Source: Bradyrhizobium glycinis (GTDB lineage Bacteria > Pseudomonadota > Alphaproteobacteria > Rhizobiales > Xanthobacteraceae). Taken from it: a DNA stretch of 64,000 nt. A model generated the notes under the pieces. That model was not told the DNA's origin, did not search any database, and saw nothing but the letters and a program-made list of their open reading frames with translations. The DNA is taken from NCBI RefSeq assembly GCF_016031655.1, contig NZ_JACCHQ010000006.1, positions 62,001 to 126,000 on the forward strand, given 5' to 3'. A program made the position numbers and the translations under genes. The number at the start of each line of letters is the position of its first letter. The first letter of the stretch is position 1. This document shows positions 1 through 8,748 of the stretch, piece after piece.

Positions 1-968
1 GCTTCCCAGGTGTAATTGGCGGCAAAGGCAACGCAATCCTGCCGGGAGATGTCGAGCGCCGCGAAGCAGGCATCGCGCAGATCGTGATCGAGCGCGCCGA
101 CCGGCGCATCGCCGATGACGTCGCGGGGACCCTTCACGGGGAAGGCCGCGACCGGCAGGCCGCTAGCCAGCGCCTCCAGCAGGACCAGACCGAAGGTGTC
201 CGTCTTGCTCGGGAACACGAACACATCCGCGGCCGCGTAGATGGCCCCCAGTTCGTCGCCGTGCTTCTCGCCGAGGAAGATCGCATCGGGATAGGCTTCT
301 TCCAGCGAGGCGCGCGCCGGGCCGTCGCCGACGACCACCTTGGTGCCGGGCAGGTCGAGGTCGAGGAACGCCTCGAGATTCTTCTCAACTGCGACGCGGC
401 CGACCGACAGGAACACGGGCGCCGGCAGGCAGAGATCAACGACGCGGGGGTGGAACAACGTGGTGTCCACGCCGCGCGGCCACAGCACGACATTGTCGAA
501 GCTGCGCTCGGTCAGTTCGCGTGCGAGCGCCGGCGTCGCGGCCATCACGGCGCGGCTGGCGCTGTGGAAGCGCCGCAGCGCCCGCCAGATCAGCGAGCCC
601 GGCACCGGCACGCGGGCGCGGACATATTCGGGAAAGCGGGTATGGAAGCTGGTCGTGAACGGCAGCTTGCGCTGGCGGCAATAGCGGCGGACCATCAGGC
701 CGATCGGCCCTTCGGTCGCGATGTGGATGCTGTCGGGACGCGCCTCCTCGATCAGCCTCGCGATTCGCGCCGGACGCGGCATGGCGAGGCGCACGTCGCG
801 ATAGCTCGGCATCGCGAAGGTGCGGAACGATTGCGGCGTCAGGAACGTGAACTCGACGCCGAGCCCTTCAATGCTAAGCCCTTTTGCAGCGTCAGCCAGC
901 TTGGTCAGCGTCCGAACCACACCGTTGACTTGCGGGTGCCAGGCGTCGGTCGCGACCAGAATGCGCAT
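1..968 (-). CDS. GT4-family glycosyltransferase, 3' end cut by the window edge (Agt-like candidate)
   Basis: The ATG at 968 gives 322 visible codons on the minus strand; the C-terminus lies outside the window. The protein opens with MRILVATDAWHPQVNGVVRT, the glycine-rich start of GT4 glycosyltransferases. It continues with a nucleotide-sugar site in which DTFGLVLLEALASG holds the EX7E motif near residues 268-276, and ends at the family's conserved ANYTWE. The start codon overlaps the stop of the upstream phosphoesterase (TGATG), so translation is probably coupled. In rhizobia and marine alphaproteobacteria, a GT4 enzyme next to a PlcP-type phosphoesterase makes glycosyl-diacylglycerols from the diacylglycerol that PlcP releases during phosphate shortage. 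Family is certain; the Agt role is inferred from context. Confidence 0.85.
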   Translation of the reverse strand, partial: MRILVATDAWHPQVNGVVRTLTKLADAAKGLSIEGLGVEFTFLTPQSFRTFAMPSYRDVRLAMPRPARIARLIEEARPDSIHIATEGPIGLMVRRYCRQRKLPFTTSFHTRFPEYVRARVPVPGSLIWRALRRFHSASRAVMAATPALARELTERSFDNVVLWPRGVDTTLFHPRVVDLCLPAPVFLSVGRVAVEKNLEAFLDLDLPGTKVVVGDGPARASLEEAYPDAIFLGEKHGDELGAIYAAADVFVFPSKTDTFGLVLLEALASGLPVAAFPVKGPRDVIGDAPVGALDHDLRDACFAALDISRQDCVAFAANYTWE

Positions 969-1780
969 CAGGCCGCCCTTGCCGCGACCTGTGGCACCTG
1001 CTCCGGTTTCCGCAACTGATCCGCCCAGGTAATGATCTCGAAATGACCGTCGTCATGCTCGACCAGGGCGGTGCAGCTCTCCACCCAGTCGCCGCAATTC
1101 ATGTAGCGGATGCCGTCCTCGTCGCGGATCACGGCGTAGTGGATGTGGCCGCAGATCACGCCGTCGGCCTCGTGACGCCGTGCCTCGGCGGCGAGCGCCT
1201 GCTCGAACGCGCCGATATAGTTGACTGCGTTCTTGACCTTCTGCTTGGCCCATTGCGACAGCGACCAATAGGGCACGCCGAACAGCCGGCGGAAGAAGTT
1301 GACCAGGCGGTTCATCTGGATCGCGAAGTCGTAGGCCTTGTCGCCGAGATGGGCGAGCCAGCGCGCGTTCTGCACCACGAGATCGAAGATGTCGCCGTGA
1401 ATGACGAGATAGCGCTTGCCGTCGGCGCCGGTGTGAACCGTGTTCTCGACCACGTCGATGCCGCCGAAATGCGTGCCGTAATAGTTGCGCAGGAACTCGT
1501 CGTGATTGCCCGGAATGTAGATGATCTTGGCGCCCTTGCGCGCCTTGCGCAAAAGCTTCTGGACGAGATCGTTATGCGATTGCGGCCAGTGCCAGCTCGA
1601 TTTCAGCGCCCAACCGTCGACGATGTCGCCGACGAGATAGATCGTGTCGGCATCATGGTAGCGCAGGAAGTCGAGCAGAAGATCGGCTTGTGAACCGCGG
1701 GCTCCGAGATGGACGTCGGAGATGAACAACGTGCGAAAGCGCCGCTCCGGGCTCTCGTCACTCACATCGTAACTTCCCAT
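968..1780 (-). CDS. Calcineurin-like metallophosphoesterase, PlcP-like phospholipase C (usually annotated as LpxH/UDP-2,3-diacylglucosamine diphosphatase)
   Basis: This 270-residue protein has the full dimetal phosphoesterase set: SDVH (D22, H24), GD (D52), GNHD (92-94), HGD (H128) and GHIH (H212, H214). Automatic annotation would call it LpxH, but most alphaproteobacteria use LpxI for that step. The signature YLVGDIVDGW plus WPQSHNDLVQKLLRK matches my recollection of the S. meliloti PlcP group (SMc00171), which cleaves phosphatidylcholine to diacylglycerol under phosphate limitation. A Pho-box-like site lies at 1804-1821. A GTG at 1765 (V6) preceded by GGGAAG at 7 nt spacing may be the true start, because a promoter at the Pho box would leave the ATG almost without a leader. 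The glycosyltransferase gene follows with overlapping stop and start. Confidence 0.85.
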   Translation of the reverse strand: MGSYDVSDESPERRFRTLFISDVHLGARGSQADLLLDFLRYHDADTIYLVGDIVDGWALKSSWHWPQSHNDLVQKLLRKARKGAKIIYIPGNHDEFLRNYYGTHFGGIDVVENTVHTGADGKRYLVIHGDIFDLVVQNARWLAHLGDKAYDFAIQMNRLVNFFRRLFGVPYWSLSQWAKQKVKNAVNYIGAFEQALAAEARRHEADGVICGHIHYAVIRDEDGIRYMNCGDWVESCTALVEHDDGHFEIITWADQLRKPEQVPQVAARAA

Positions 1781-1803
1781 GCGCCAGCCTGTAACAATGT
1801 CCC

Positions 1804-1821
1804 GTGACAGGGGGATGACCG
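1804..1821 (-). promoter_or_regulatory. Pho box (PhoB operator) upstream of the PlcP-like gene
   Basis: Read on the minus strand the site is CGGTCAT-CCCC-CTGTCAC. The PhoB consensus is two CTGTCAT/C repeats 11 bp apart. The first repeat matches 6 of 7 positions and the second 7 of 7, with the correct 4-bp spacer. It lies 24-41 nt upstream of the annotated ATG and on the correct strand. This fits phosphate-starvation induction of the phosphoesterase/glycosyltransferase pair. Binding itself is inferred. Confidence 0.7.
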
Positions 1822-1954
1822 ATTGAACCCTTGAGGCACCTTCAAATACGAATCACGCCTTGCCTCGCCCTCCCGCGAATATCAGTCGCATGCGACAATC
1901 AGGCGACATGGCGCCGCAGGGGGCGCAAGACCCCAAAAAGGCCAAGTTGAACTC

Positions 1955-1992
1955 TTACCCTCCCCTGGAGGGGCCCTGGAGGGGGAGGGTGA
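1955..1992. repeat. Palindromic GC-rich intergenic element between thiD and the plcP-like gene
   Basis: ACCCTCCCC at 1957-1965 pairs with GGGGGAGGGT at 1981-1990, and GGAGGGGCCCTGGA lies between them. It could fold on either strand. It sits downstream of thiD and may act as its transcription end, although no T-tract follows. The remaining sequence between 1781 and 2053 contains the Pho box and nothing else I can identify. Confidence 0.45.
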
Positions 1993-2053
1993 ACTAGCCC
2001 TACGCAGGTGGCGCTGAACAGATGAACGGCTACGCTTCCGCAGGGCCCCCGCC

Positions 2054-2866
2054 TCAATAGAACTTGTGGAAATGATGGATCGGCCCATGGCCGTGGCCGA
2101 CGCTGAAGCGGTCGGCGGCGGCGATCGCGGCGCTGATCCAGGCCTTGGCGTTGCGGACGGCGGCCTCGAGGTCCTCGCCCTTGGCCAGCCCCGCCGCGAT
2201 GGCGGAGGACAGCGAGCAACCGGTGCCATGGGTGTTGCGGGTGGCCACGCGCGGGGCGGCGAGCGCGATCGCAGTCTCGGCAGTGACGAGATAGTCGATG
2301 CTTTCGGCGCCCTCGCCGTGCCCGCCCTTGATCAGGACGGCGCGGCACCCCAGCCGCAGCAGGCGTCGTCCCTGACGTTCGATTTCGGCCTCGCTCGCCG
2401 CCACCGGCGCATCGAGCAGGGCCGCAGCCTCCGGCAGGTTCGGTGTGATCACGGCAGCCAGCGGTATCAGCCTGGTGCGCAGGGCGTCGACGGCTTCAGC
2501 GGCAAGCAGGCGGTCGCCGGAGGTCGCCACCATGACGGGATCGAGCACGACATGCCGGGGCGACCAGCGTGACAGCGCGGCCGCGATGGCATCGATGCTG
2601 GCGGCCTGGGCCACCATGCCGATCTTCACCGCACCAATGTCGAGGTCGCAGAACACCGCGTCGATCTGCTCGGTGACGAACCCGGCCGGCACCGCGTGAA
2701 TGCCGGTCACGCCGCGCGTGTTCTGCGCTGTCAGCGCCGTGATCACGGAGGCGCCGTAGACGCCGAGCGCGGCGAAGGTCTTCAGGTCCGCCTGGATGCC
2801 GGCGCCGCCGCTCGAATCGGAACCGGCGATGGTGAGTGCGACCGGGGTCGTCATCGCGGGAGACAT
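2054..2866 (-). CDS. thiD: Bifunctional hydroxymethylpyrimidine kinase/phosphomethylpyrimidine kinase
   Basis: ThiD phosphorylates hydroxymethylpyrimidine and its monophosphate in cytosolic thiamine synthesis. The N-terminal [19 protein letters not shown] substrate loop, [13 protein letters not shown] in the middle and [18 protein letters not shown] near the end (anion hole and catalytic Cys) are all intact. From the ATG at 2866 the product is 270 residues; an internal ATG at 2854 gives 266, the usual family length, and neither start has a strong ribosome site. The reading frame stays open far upstream, but only this part resembles a protein. No TPP riboswitch is visible upstream. It is divergent from the histidine kinase gene. 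Confidence 0.9.
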   Translation of the reverse strand: MSPAMTTPVALTIAGSDSSGGAGIQADLKTFAALGVYGASVITALTAQNTRGVTGIHAVPAGFVTEQIDAVFCDLDIGAVKIGMVAQAASIDAIAAALSRWSPRHVVLDPVMVATSGDRLLAAEAVDALRTRLIPLAAVITPNLPEAAALLDAPVAASEAEIERQGRRLLRLGCRAVLIKGGHGEGAESIDYLVTAETAIALAAPRVATRNTHGTGCSLSSAIAAGLAKGEDLEAAVRNAKAWISAAIAAADRFSVGHGHGPIHHFHKFY

Positions 2867-3175
2867 GTGCTTGAGGACGCCGTCATGGCCTGTCCTAGCG
2901 CGACCGTGGAACGCCAGCAAGCGCGCCGGAACGCCGCCAAGCGTGATTCGGGAATCAATTGCGCGCCTCGCGAATCGGTCGGACACAGCGCGGTCCAGGG
3001 CCCGCAATGATGCGGGCTTGAAAATGCAACGGCGCCGGACCCTTGGTATAGTCGCGTACCTAAGCGTGCTTCGCCGGTTACGCGAGACGTCAGGTGGTGG
3101 AACCGTCCAGCGCCCCCATGTTACGGGTCGCCCCGGCCCCGCAAGCCGCCTGAACAAGATTCCTGGGGTGGAACG
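2867..3175. other. Intergenic region between divergent thiD and the hybrid kinase
   Basis: These 309 bases must hold both promoters. The only clear structure is a hairpin at 3000-3017, GCCCGCA-ATGA-TGCGGGC, on the kinase side. A TATAGT at 3047-3052 resembles a -10 element, but I find no well-spaced -35 partner. No small gene, riboswitch or tRNA is visible. Confidence 0.5.
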
Positions 3176-5155
3176 ATGTGGGCCTTCTTCGAACGTCTCC
3201 TCGACTCGTCCATGCTGTCGCCGCACGGCATCTGCCTGTTGTGGGAGCCCGAGCTGATCTGGCTTCACGTCGTTTCCGACGCCTGCATTGCCGCCGCCTA
3301 TTTCTCGATCCCGTTCGCCCTCGCCATCCTCGTCACCAGGCGGCGCGACCTCAAGTTCGGCTGGGTCTACTGGGCGTTCGCGATCTTCATCTTGGCGTGC
3401 GGCCTGACCCATGTGCTGTCGATCTACACGCTCTGGGTTCCGATCTATGGCATCGAGGGCATTGTCAAGGCCGCCACGGCGGTCGCGTCGGTCTTCACCG
3501 CCGCCGCACTCTGGCCGCTGCTGCCGAAGATCCTGACGATCCCCTCGCCGTTCGAGCTGCGACAGGTGCAGGCCGCGCTCGAGGAGGAGGAAATCAAGAG
3601 CCGCGACGCCACGCTGCTGCTGCAGCAGGTCCGCGACGCCCAGCGCGCGATGCGCGAGAGCGTGGCGCGCCTCACCGCGATCGTCGAGACCGCGGTCGAC
3701 GGCGTCATCCTGCTCGATGCGCAGGACCGCATCCTGCTGTTCAATCCGGCCTGCGAGCGCTTGTTCGGCTACCGTGCCGACGAGGTGATGAACCGCAACG
3801 TCGGCATGCTGATGCCCGAGGCGGACGCGGCGCCCGACCGCAAGGCGCGGCGTTTCGCGACCGGCGGCGAGGCCGTCGGCCTGCGCAAGGACGGCACGAC
3901 GTTTCCGATGGATTTGTCGGTCGGCGAGGCACGACAGGACGGCGAATTGATCTTCGTCGGCATCGTCCACGACCTGACCGCGCGCAAGCTGACCGAGCAG
4001 CAGCTTCAGCAGGCGCAGAAGATGGAGACGGTCGGCCAGCTCTCCGGCGGCATCGCGCACGACTTCAACAATCTGCTGACCGTCATCATCGGCAATGCCG
4101 AGCACCTGAGCGAGCAGCTGAAGGCGAGGCCGGACCTCGGGCGCTTTGCCGACGACATCTGCCAATCGGGCGAACGGGGCGCCGAGCTGACGCAGCGCCT
4201 GCTCGCCTTCAGCCGCCGCCAATTGCTGCGGCCTCAGACGATCGACTGCCGGAGCCTGCTCGACTCCATGTTCAAGCTGCTCAAGCGCACCTTGCGCGAA
4301 GACATCGAGATCAGGACGACCTCGGGGCCCGGCACGATCCTGGCCTTTGCCGACCGCGCCCAGCTCGAATCCGCCGTGCTCAATCTCGCGCTCAACGCGC
4401 AGGATGCCATGCCATCGGGAGGCCACCTCACGCTGGCCACGGAGCTGGTCACGATCGACGCTGATGACGGTGCCCTTCATCCGGAGGTCGCACCCGGCAG
4501 CTACGCCCTGATCGCGGTCACCGACGACGGCGAAGGCATGACGCCCGAGGTCGCCGCACGCGCGTTCGAGCCGTTCTTCACCACCAAGGAGGTCGGCAAG
4601 GGCTCGGGCCTCGGCCTCAGCATGGTCTATGGCTTTGCAAAGCAGTCAGGCGGCCATGTCTCGATCTACAGCGAGGCTGGCCTTGGGACCACGGTCAGGA
4701 TCTACCTGCCGCGCGCGAGCACCGGCAGGTCGCAAGCCGATCTTCCCGACGGCGAGGACACGGCGCCGCGAGGCTACGAAACGATCCTGATCGTCGAGGA
4801 CGATCCGTTCGTCCGCTCCTCCGTCATTCGCAGGGTGGAAGCGCTCGGATATCGCGTCGTCGCCGCGGTCAACGGCAAGGATGCCTTGCAGCAGCTGCAG
4901 GGCGATCCCGGCATCGACTTGCTGTTCACCGATATCGTGATGCCGGGCGGCATGAGCGGCTGGGAGCTCGCCGATCAGGCGCGGCGGGTGCTTCCCGGCT
5001 TGCCGGTCCTGTTCACCTCGGGCTACGCGCTGGAGACCCTGGTCGAGCAGGGCCGCGCGCAGGCGCATGCGATCGTGCTGACCAAGCCCTACCGCAAGGT
5101 CGAGCTCGCCCAGCGCCTGAGGGATGCATTGGCCGCAGCAGTGGTCCCATCCTAG
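3176..5155 (+). CDS. Hybrid sensor histidine kinase with an ethylene-receptor-like (ETR1-type) membrane domain
   Basis: This 659-residue membrane kinase has three transmembrane helices (about 28-118), a short coiled coil (130-165), a PAS domain (165-270), a HisKA domain with H295 in [10 protein letters not shown], a HATPase domain (N-box near 403-407, GSGLGLSM near 476-483) and a C-terminal receiver (E541/D542, phosphoacceptor D586, K637). The membrane part contains [13 protein letters not shown] and ILACGLTHV. These align with plant ETR1 and cyanobacterial SynEtr1 at D35, Y42, I45, P46, I72, C75 and H79, each exactly ten above ETR1 numbering, including the copper ligands Cys65 and His69. No separate response regulator is adjacent. 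The domain calls are firm; ethylene as ligand is inferred. Confidence 0.93.
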   Translation: MWAFFERLLDSSMLSPHGICLLWEPELIWLHVVSDACIAAAYFSIPFALAILVTRRRDLKFGWVYWAFAIFILACGLTHVLSIYTLWVPIYGIEGIVKAATAVASVFTAAALWPLLPKILTIPSPFELRQVQAALEEEEIKSRDATLLLQQVRDAQRAMRESVARLTAIVETAVDGVILLDAQDRILLFNPACERLFGYRADEVMNRNVGMLMPEADAAPDRKARRFATGGEAVGLRKDGTTFPMDLSVGEARQDGELIFVGIVHDLTARKLTEQQLQQAQKMETVGQLSGGIAHDFNNLLTVIIGNAEHLSEQLKARPDLGRFADDICQSGERGAELTQRLLAFSRRQLLRPQTIDCRSLLDSMFKLLKRTLREDIEIRTTSGPGTILAFADRAQLESAVLNLALNAQDAMPSGGHLTLATELVTIDADDGALHPEVAPGSYALIAVTDDGEGMTPEVAARAFEPFFTTKEVGKGSGLGLSMVYGFAKQSGGHVSIYSEAGLGTTVRIYLPRASTGRSQADLPDGEDTAPRGYETILIVEDDPFVRSSVIRRVEALGYRVVAAVNGKDALQQLQGDPGIDLLFTDIVMPGGMSGWELADQARRVLPGLPVLFTSGYALETLVEQGRAQAHAIVLTKPYRKVELAQRLRDALAAAVVPS

Positions 5156-5161
5156 CATCGC

Positions 5162-5200
5162 GCCCGAATGCGCTTCGGGCAGTCCAGCAAGTTCGCTTGC
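5162..5200 (+). terminator. Two stem-loops downstream of the hybrid kinase, possible terminator
   Basis: GCCCGAA-TGCGC-TTCGGGC at 5162-5180 is followed by GCAAG-TTCG-CTTGC at 5187-5200. Both stems are perfect and the second has a UUCG tetraloop, but no T-tract follows. They may end the kinase transcript or protect its 3' end. Confidence 0.4.
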
Positions 5201-5257
5201 TAAATCCGGCCGGTTTTGGCCTATTAGCCAGAAGAATCCGCTTTCGGAGTGCCTGCG

Positions 5258-5503
5258 ATGGTTCCTTTTTTCGTTCAAATCAAGTGCAAGCTCGGCCAAT
5301 CCTATACGGTGGCCAATGCGCTTGCCGAAGCCGAGATCGCCTCCGAGATCTACTCCACGGCCGGCCAATACGACCTCCTGGTGAAGTTCTACGTCGACAA
5401 GGATACCGATATCGGCCACTTCGTGAATGAGAAGGTGCAGGTGCTGCCGGGCATCCAGGACACCCTCACCATCATCACCTTCAAGGCATTCGGCACGGGC
5501 TAG
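5258..5503 (+). CDS. Stand-alone Lrp/AsnC ligand-binding (RAM) domain protein
   Basis: This 81-residue protein consists only of the RAM domain that forms the C-terminal half of Lrp/AsnC regulators; it has no helix-turn-helix. The segments MVPFFVQIKCKLG, EIYSTAGQYDLLVKF and ILP-like VLPGIQDTLTIITFKAF follow the beta-alpha-beta pattern. The ATG at 5258 is chosen because GGAG at 5246-5249 lies 8 nt upstream; an in-frame GTG at 5249 overlaps that site and is less likely. Such proteins form amino-acid-binding oligomers, and their partners are usually unknown. Confidence 0.85.
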   Translation: MVPFFVQIKCKLGQSYTVANALAEAEIASEIYSTAGQYDLLVKFYVDKDTDIGHFVNEKVQVLPGIQDTLTIITFKAFGTG

Positions 5504-5576
5504 ATCATGCGCATAACAACGACCGACGCGCGTTGATGATTGGTCGGTCTGCGATCGCGCTTGGGCGCCGGCAGCG

Positions 5577-6539
5577 CTAGCCGCCCTCCTTGCGCTTGGG
5601 CGGTGTCGGTCCCTGCACCGGCGGCAGCGACTTCAGATAGGCGGCCATCGCGGCGCGGTCTTCCGCCGTCAGTTGCGCCAGATTCTTGATCACCGGCCGC
5701 ATCGCGCCCGAAGCGCTGTCGCCCTCGGGCATGTCGCCGGTCTCGAGAAAATCCGCGATATCCTTCTCGCTCCAGCTGCCGATGCCCTGCTGCGTGATGT
5801 TGGGCACCCAGCCCTCCCCTTCCGGATTGGGCCCACCGGCAAAGCGCTGGCCGGCGATGATGCCGCCGAGCGCATTGCGCGGGCTGTGGCATTCGGCGCA
5901 ATGACCGAAACCGTTCACCAGATAGGCTCCGCGATTCCATTGCGGCGAGCGCGTGGCGTCCGCGACGAACGGCGCGGTGTCCATGAACAGCAGCTTCCAG
6001 ATGCCGACATTGCGGCGGATGTTGAACGGAAACGGCAGCGCGTGGTCGCCCACTCTGCCGGATACCGGCGGAAGCGTCTTCAGATAGGCGAAGAGATCGC
6101 GGACGTCGTCGATGCTGGCCAGATGATAGGACGTGTAGGGAAACGCGGGGAAATAGTGCGTGCCCGCGGGCGAGATGCCGCGCATCACGGCGTTGACGAA
6201 ATCAGCCTCACTCCAGCGGCCGATCCCGTCAGCCGGGTCGGGGGAAATATTGGGGGCGTAGAACGTCCCGAACGGCGAGCCCAGCGCCAGTCCGCCGCCG
6301 AGCCGCAGGCGATCGGACTGATTGGGGGTAGCATGACAGGACGAGCAGCCGCCGGCGTTGAACAGCTCCTGCCCGTTGGCGAGATCGGGGGTGCGTGTCG
6401 GCGCCGGCACAGCCAGCACGGCTGGGGCGGTCAACCACCAATAGAGGGCGAACGCCGCGGCAGCGGCGATCAGGGCGGCAAGAAGCGTTCGTCGCAGCAT
6501 TCGATGATTCCATCGTGAGCGCGCGAACTTAAGGGGCAT
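5577..6539 (-). CDS. Membrane-anchored diheme cytochrome c
   Basis: The protein (320 residues) has an N-terminal hydrophobic anchor (about 15-45) and two c-type heme sites, CSSCH (C65, C68, H69) and CAECH (C214, C217, H218). That places two cytochrome c domains in the periplasm, as in the cytochrome subunits of alcohol and gluconate dehydrogenases. No dehydrogenase subunit is adjacent, so the electron donor is unknown. An internal ATG at 6500 (M14), with GGA 8 nt upstream, makes a more typical anchor and may be the true start. The C-terminus ends in a charged KRKEGG tail. Confidence 0.85.
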   Translation of the reverse strand: MPLKFARSRWNHRMLRRTLLAALIAAAAAFALYWWLTAPAVLAVPAPTRTPDLANGQELFNAGGCSSCHATPNQSDRLRLGGGLALGSPFGTFYAPNISPDPADGIGRWSEADFVNAVMRGISPAGTHYFPAFPYTSYHLASIDDVRDLFAYLKTLPPVSGRVGDHALPFPFNIRRNVGIWKLLFMDTAPFVADATRSPQWNRGAYLVNGFGHCAECHSPRNALGGIIAGQRFAGGPNPEGEGWVPNITQQGIGSWSEKDIADFLETGDMPEGDSASGAMRPVIKNLAQLTAEDRAAMAAYLKSLPPVQGPTPPKRKEGG

Positions 6540-6647
6540 GCCGCGCCCGATCCAACCACGAATAATTTAGACGGCCGGGCTGTAATGCCGGAATAAACCG
6601 CACGACGCACTGTTTGAAGAGCAATCAGGCGTCAACAGGAGAGACCC

Positions 6648-7067
6648 ATGACCAAAGCCGTTTTTGCCACACTGGTACTCGGAGCTGCCGTTGCGTTCGC
6701 CGCCCCGGCCGGCGCGGAGAAACTGAAGGCGACGCTGGACGGCAAATCCGAAGTCCCCGCCAACACCAGCAGCGCCACCGGAACGGCCGACCTGGACTAT
6801 GACGCTGCCAGCAAGAAGCTGTCCTGGACCGTCACCTATTCCGGTCTCTCGGGCCCCGCCACCGCCGCGCATTTCCACGGGCCTGCCGAAGCCGGCAAGA
6901 ACGCCGGCGTCGCGGTCCCGATCCCGAATGCAGCCTCGAGCCCGGTCAAGGGCGAAGCCACCCTCACGGACGCGCAGGCCGCCGATCTGCTCGGCGGCAA
7001 GTACTACATCAACATCCATACCGCCGCGAACCCGGGCGGCGAGATCCGCGGTCAGGTGACGAAGTAA
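6648..7067 (+). CDS. Secreted CHRD-domain protein
   Basis: This 139-residue protein starts with a clear signal peptide cleaved near APAGA-EKL (about residue 24). The rest is one CHRD domain: LDGKSEVPANTSSATG, HFHGPAEAGKNAGVAVPI and YYINIHTAANPGGEIRGQV are typical. CHRD domains occur in chordin and in many bacterial exported proteins; the bacterial role is not established. The ribosome site AGGAGAG lies 6 nt before the ATG. The gene stands alone and ends in a strong terminator shared with the convergent neighbour. Confidence 0.9.
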   Translation: MTKAVFATLVLGAAVAFAAPAGAEKLKATLDGKSEVPANTSSATGTADLDYDAASKKLSWTVTYSGLSGPATAAHFHGPAEAGKNAGVAVPIPNAASSPVKGEATLTDAQAADLLGGKYYINIHTAANPGGEIRGQVTK

Positions 7068-7092
7068 AGCGAAAACGCTGTTTCGTTGAGCG

Positions 7093-7125
7093 AAGGCCGG
7101 ACGCAGGAGGGGCGTCCGGCCTTTT
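7093..7125 (+). terminator. Rho-independent terminator after the CHRD gene
   Basis: AAGGCCGGACGC (7093-7104) pairs perfectly with GCGTCCGGCCTT (7112-7123) around a 7-nt loop and runs into TTTT. The stem also sits downstream of the convergent cystathionine-type gene, but the T-run favours the plus direction. Confidence 0.9.
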
Positions 7126-7150
7126 CGCTTCGGAGCGAGGACCTGCTCGC

Positions 7151-8434
7151 TCAAGCCGCGTTGAGCGCCTGCGTGAGGTCGGCGATCAGGTCCGATGGAT
7201 TCTCGATGCCGATCGACAGCCGGATCGTGGAATCGAGCACGCCGATCTTTTGGCGGATGTCGGCGGGAACGCCGGAATGGGTCATCGTCGCCGGCAGGCT
7301 TGCGAGCGATTCCGTGCCGCCAAGGCTCACCGCCAGCTTGAGGATCTGCAGCGCGTTGAGGAATTTCACCGCCGCCTCCTTGCCGCCGACGATGTCGAAC
7401 GAGAACGTCGAGCCCGCGCCCAGGCATTGCCGCGCGAACACGCGGCCGGAGAGCGAGCCCTGCTCGTGATGACCGAGGTAGTGCACCTTGGCGACCTTCG
7501 GGTGGTCGCGCAGGAAATCCGCCACGAGCCGCGCATTCGCATCGGCCTTCTCCATCCGCAGGCTGAGCGTCTCGAGCGAGCGGTTGATCATCCAGCAGGA
7601 ATGCGGATCGAGCTGGGTGCCGATGGCGCCGCGCAGCGCCTTGATGCCTTTCATGATCGCCTTCGATCCGAGCGCGGCGCCCGCGATCAGGTCGGAATGG
7701 CCGCCAACATATTTGGTCAGCGAATACAGCGACAGATCCGCGCCGTGCTCGATCGGCCGCTGAAACACCGGCCCGAGCAGCGTGTTGTCGCAGGCGATGA
7801 CCGGCGTGTGTCCCTGGGCCTTGCCGATGGAATCGGCGGTGCGGCAGATCATTGCGATGTCGACGAGGCCGTTGGTCGGATTGGCGGGCGTCTCGATCAG
7901 GATCATCGAAACCCGCCCCTTGCCCATGGCCTCCTCCGAGGCCTGCTTGACTGCCGTCTCGTCGATGCCGTCGGCAAAGCCGACGGCGCCGATCGAGAGG
8001 CGCGCGAGCGTATTCGTCAGCAGTGTCTCCGTCCCGCCATAGAGCGGCTGAGAATGCAGGATGACGTCGCCGGGGCGAACGAAGGCCAGGATCGTGGTTG
8101 CGATCGCCGCCATGCCGGAGGAGAACAGCGCGCAACTCTCCGTGCGCTCGTAGATCGCGAGCCTGTCCTCGACGATTTCGCTATTGGGATGATTGAAGCG
8201 CGAATAGACCAGGCCCGCGCCCATGCCTTCCGGCGGCTCGCGGCGTCCGGCGACGTAGTCGAAGAAGTCCTGCCCGTCTTCGGCGGTCTTGAACACGAAG
8301 GTGGAGGTCAGGAACACCGGCGGCTTGATGGCGCCCTCCGACAATTGCGGATCATAGCCATAGGTCAGCATCAGGGTTTCTGGATGCAGCATATGATTGC
8401 CGATATGGGTCTTGGACGGGAACGGTTTTGCCAT
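7151..8434 (-). CDS. Cystathionine gamma-synthase family PLP-dependent sulfur-amino-acid enzyme
   Basis: This 427-residue protein belongs to the Cys/Met metabolism PLP family (cystathionine synthases and lyases, methionine gamma-lyase). Visible features are the phosphate-binding YSRF (77-80), FSSGMAA (104-110), the cofactor aspartate in ACDNT (D216) and the Schiff-base lysine in [11 protein letters not shown] (K241). The C-terminal substrate loop [12 protein letters not shown] is present. The reaction cannot be fixed by motif alone, since synthase, beta-lyase and gamma-lyase share these residues. The ATG at 8434 gives [14 protein letters not shown]; upstream in-frame codons lack family similarity and run into a terminator. 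Confidence 0.88.
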   Translation of the reverse strand: MAKPFPSKTHIGNHMLHPETLMLTYGYDPQLSEGAIKPPVFLTSTFVFKTAEDGQDFFDYVAGRREPPEGMGAGLVYSRFNHPNSEIVEDRLAIYERTESCALFSSGMAAIATTILAFVRPGDVILHSQPLYGGTETLLTNTLARLSIGAVGFADGIDETAVKQASEEAMGKGRVSMILIETPANPTNGLVDIAMICRTADSIGKAQGHTPVIACDNTLLGPVFQRPIEHGADLSLYSLTKYVGGHSDLIAGAALGSKAIMKGIKALRGAIGTQLDPHSCWMINRSLETLSLRMEKADANARLVADFLRDHPKVAKVHYLGHHEQGSLSGRVFARQCLGAGSTFSFDIVGGKEAAVKFLNALQILKLAVSLGGTESLASLPATMTHSGVPADIRQKIGVLDSTIRLSIGIENPSDLIADLTQALNAA

Positions 8435-8597
8435 GGCCTGTCTCGCTGTTGAATGAGCTGCTCGCCGCGCGTTGGGAACCCCGACCTGAGGGTGCCGGGA
8501 GGAGACTCGTGTGAGCGCACGGCCGTTGGCGCAAAGATAGCCGCTCTCGCGGCACTCCGTCAGGCCTTGCGGACAGAAGTTCCTGCGGGCCGCGGTC

Positions 8598-8630
8598 AAA
8601 AAAGGGCGGTTGCTTTCGCAACCGCCCTTT
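8598..8630 (-). terminator. Rho-independent terminator of the cytochrome gene
   Basis: AAAGGGCGGTTGC (8601-8613) and GCAACCGCCCTTT (8618-8630) form a perfect 13-bp stem with a 4-nt loop. On the minus strand it runs into six T residues (8603-8598). It lies downstream of the cytochrome gene that ends at 8749. Confidence 0.92.
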
Positions 8631-8651
8631 CTGAAGTCCTTGGTCGCCCTG

Positions 8652-8723
8652 ATGGAGCGCAGCGCAATCTGGGACAAGTCCATCGAGTCACGCAGGCTTC
8701 CCGGATTGCGCTGCGCTCCATGC
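8652..8723. repeat. Palindromic intergenic repeat
   Basis: ATGGAGCGCAGCGCAATC near 8652-8670 is mirrored by GATTGCGCTGCGCTCCAT near 8703-8720, separated by about 33 bases. It resembles short mobile palindromes common between Bradyrhizobium genes. It lies between the cytochrome stop and its terminator. Confidence 0.6.
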
Positions 8724-8748
8724 GGGCTACAAACGATAACTCCGCCAA

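Larger units (their letters stand above)
8435..8748. other. Intergenic region between the PLP enzyme and the c-556-type cytochrome
   Basis: About 314 bases. The half nearest the cytochrome carries a palindromic repeat (8652-8723) and a strong terminator for that gene (8598-8630). The remaining 160 bases next to the PLP gene should hold its promoter, but I see no clear -35/-10 pair and no small gene. Confidence 0.5.

Noticed and set aside
3018..3052. A sigma-70 promoter TTGAAA ... TATAGT upstream of the hybrid kinase
   Set aside because: The spacing is 23 bp, too long for a normal promoter, so I do not annotate it.
2054..4480. A single 808-residue frame covering thiD and the antisense of the histidine kinase
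   Set aside because: Only the C-terminal part resembles ThiD. The rest is the reverse of a well-supported kinase gene and has no family features.
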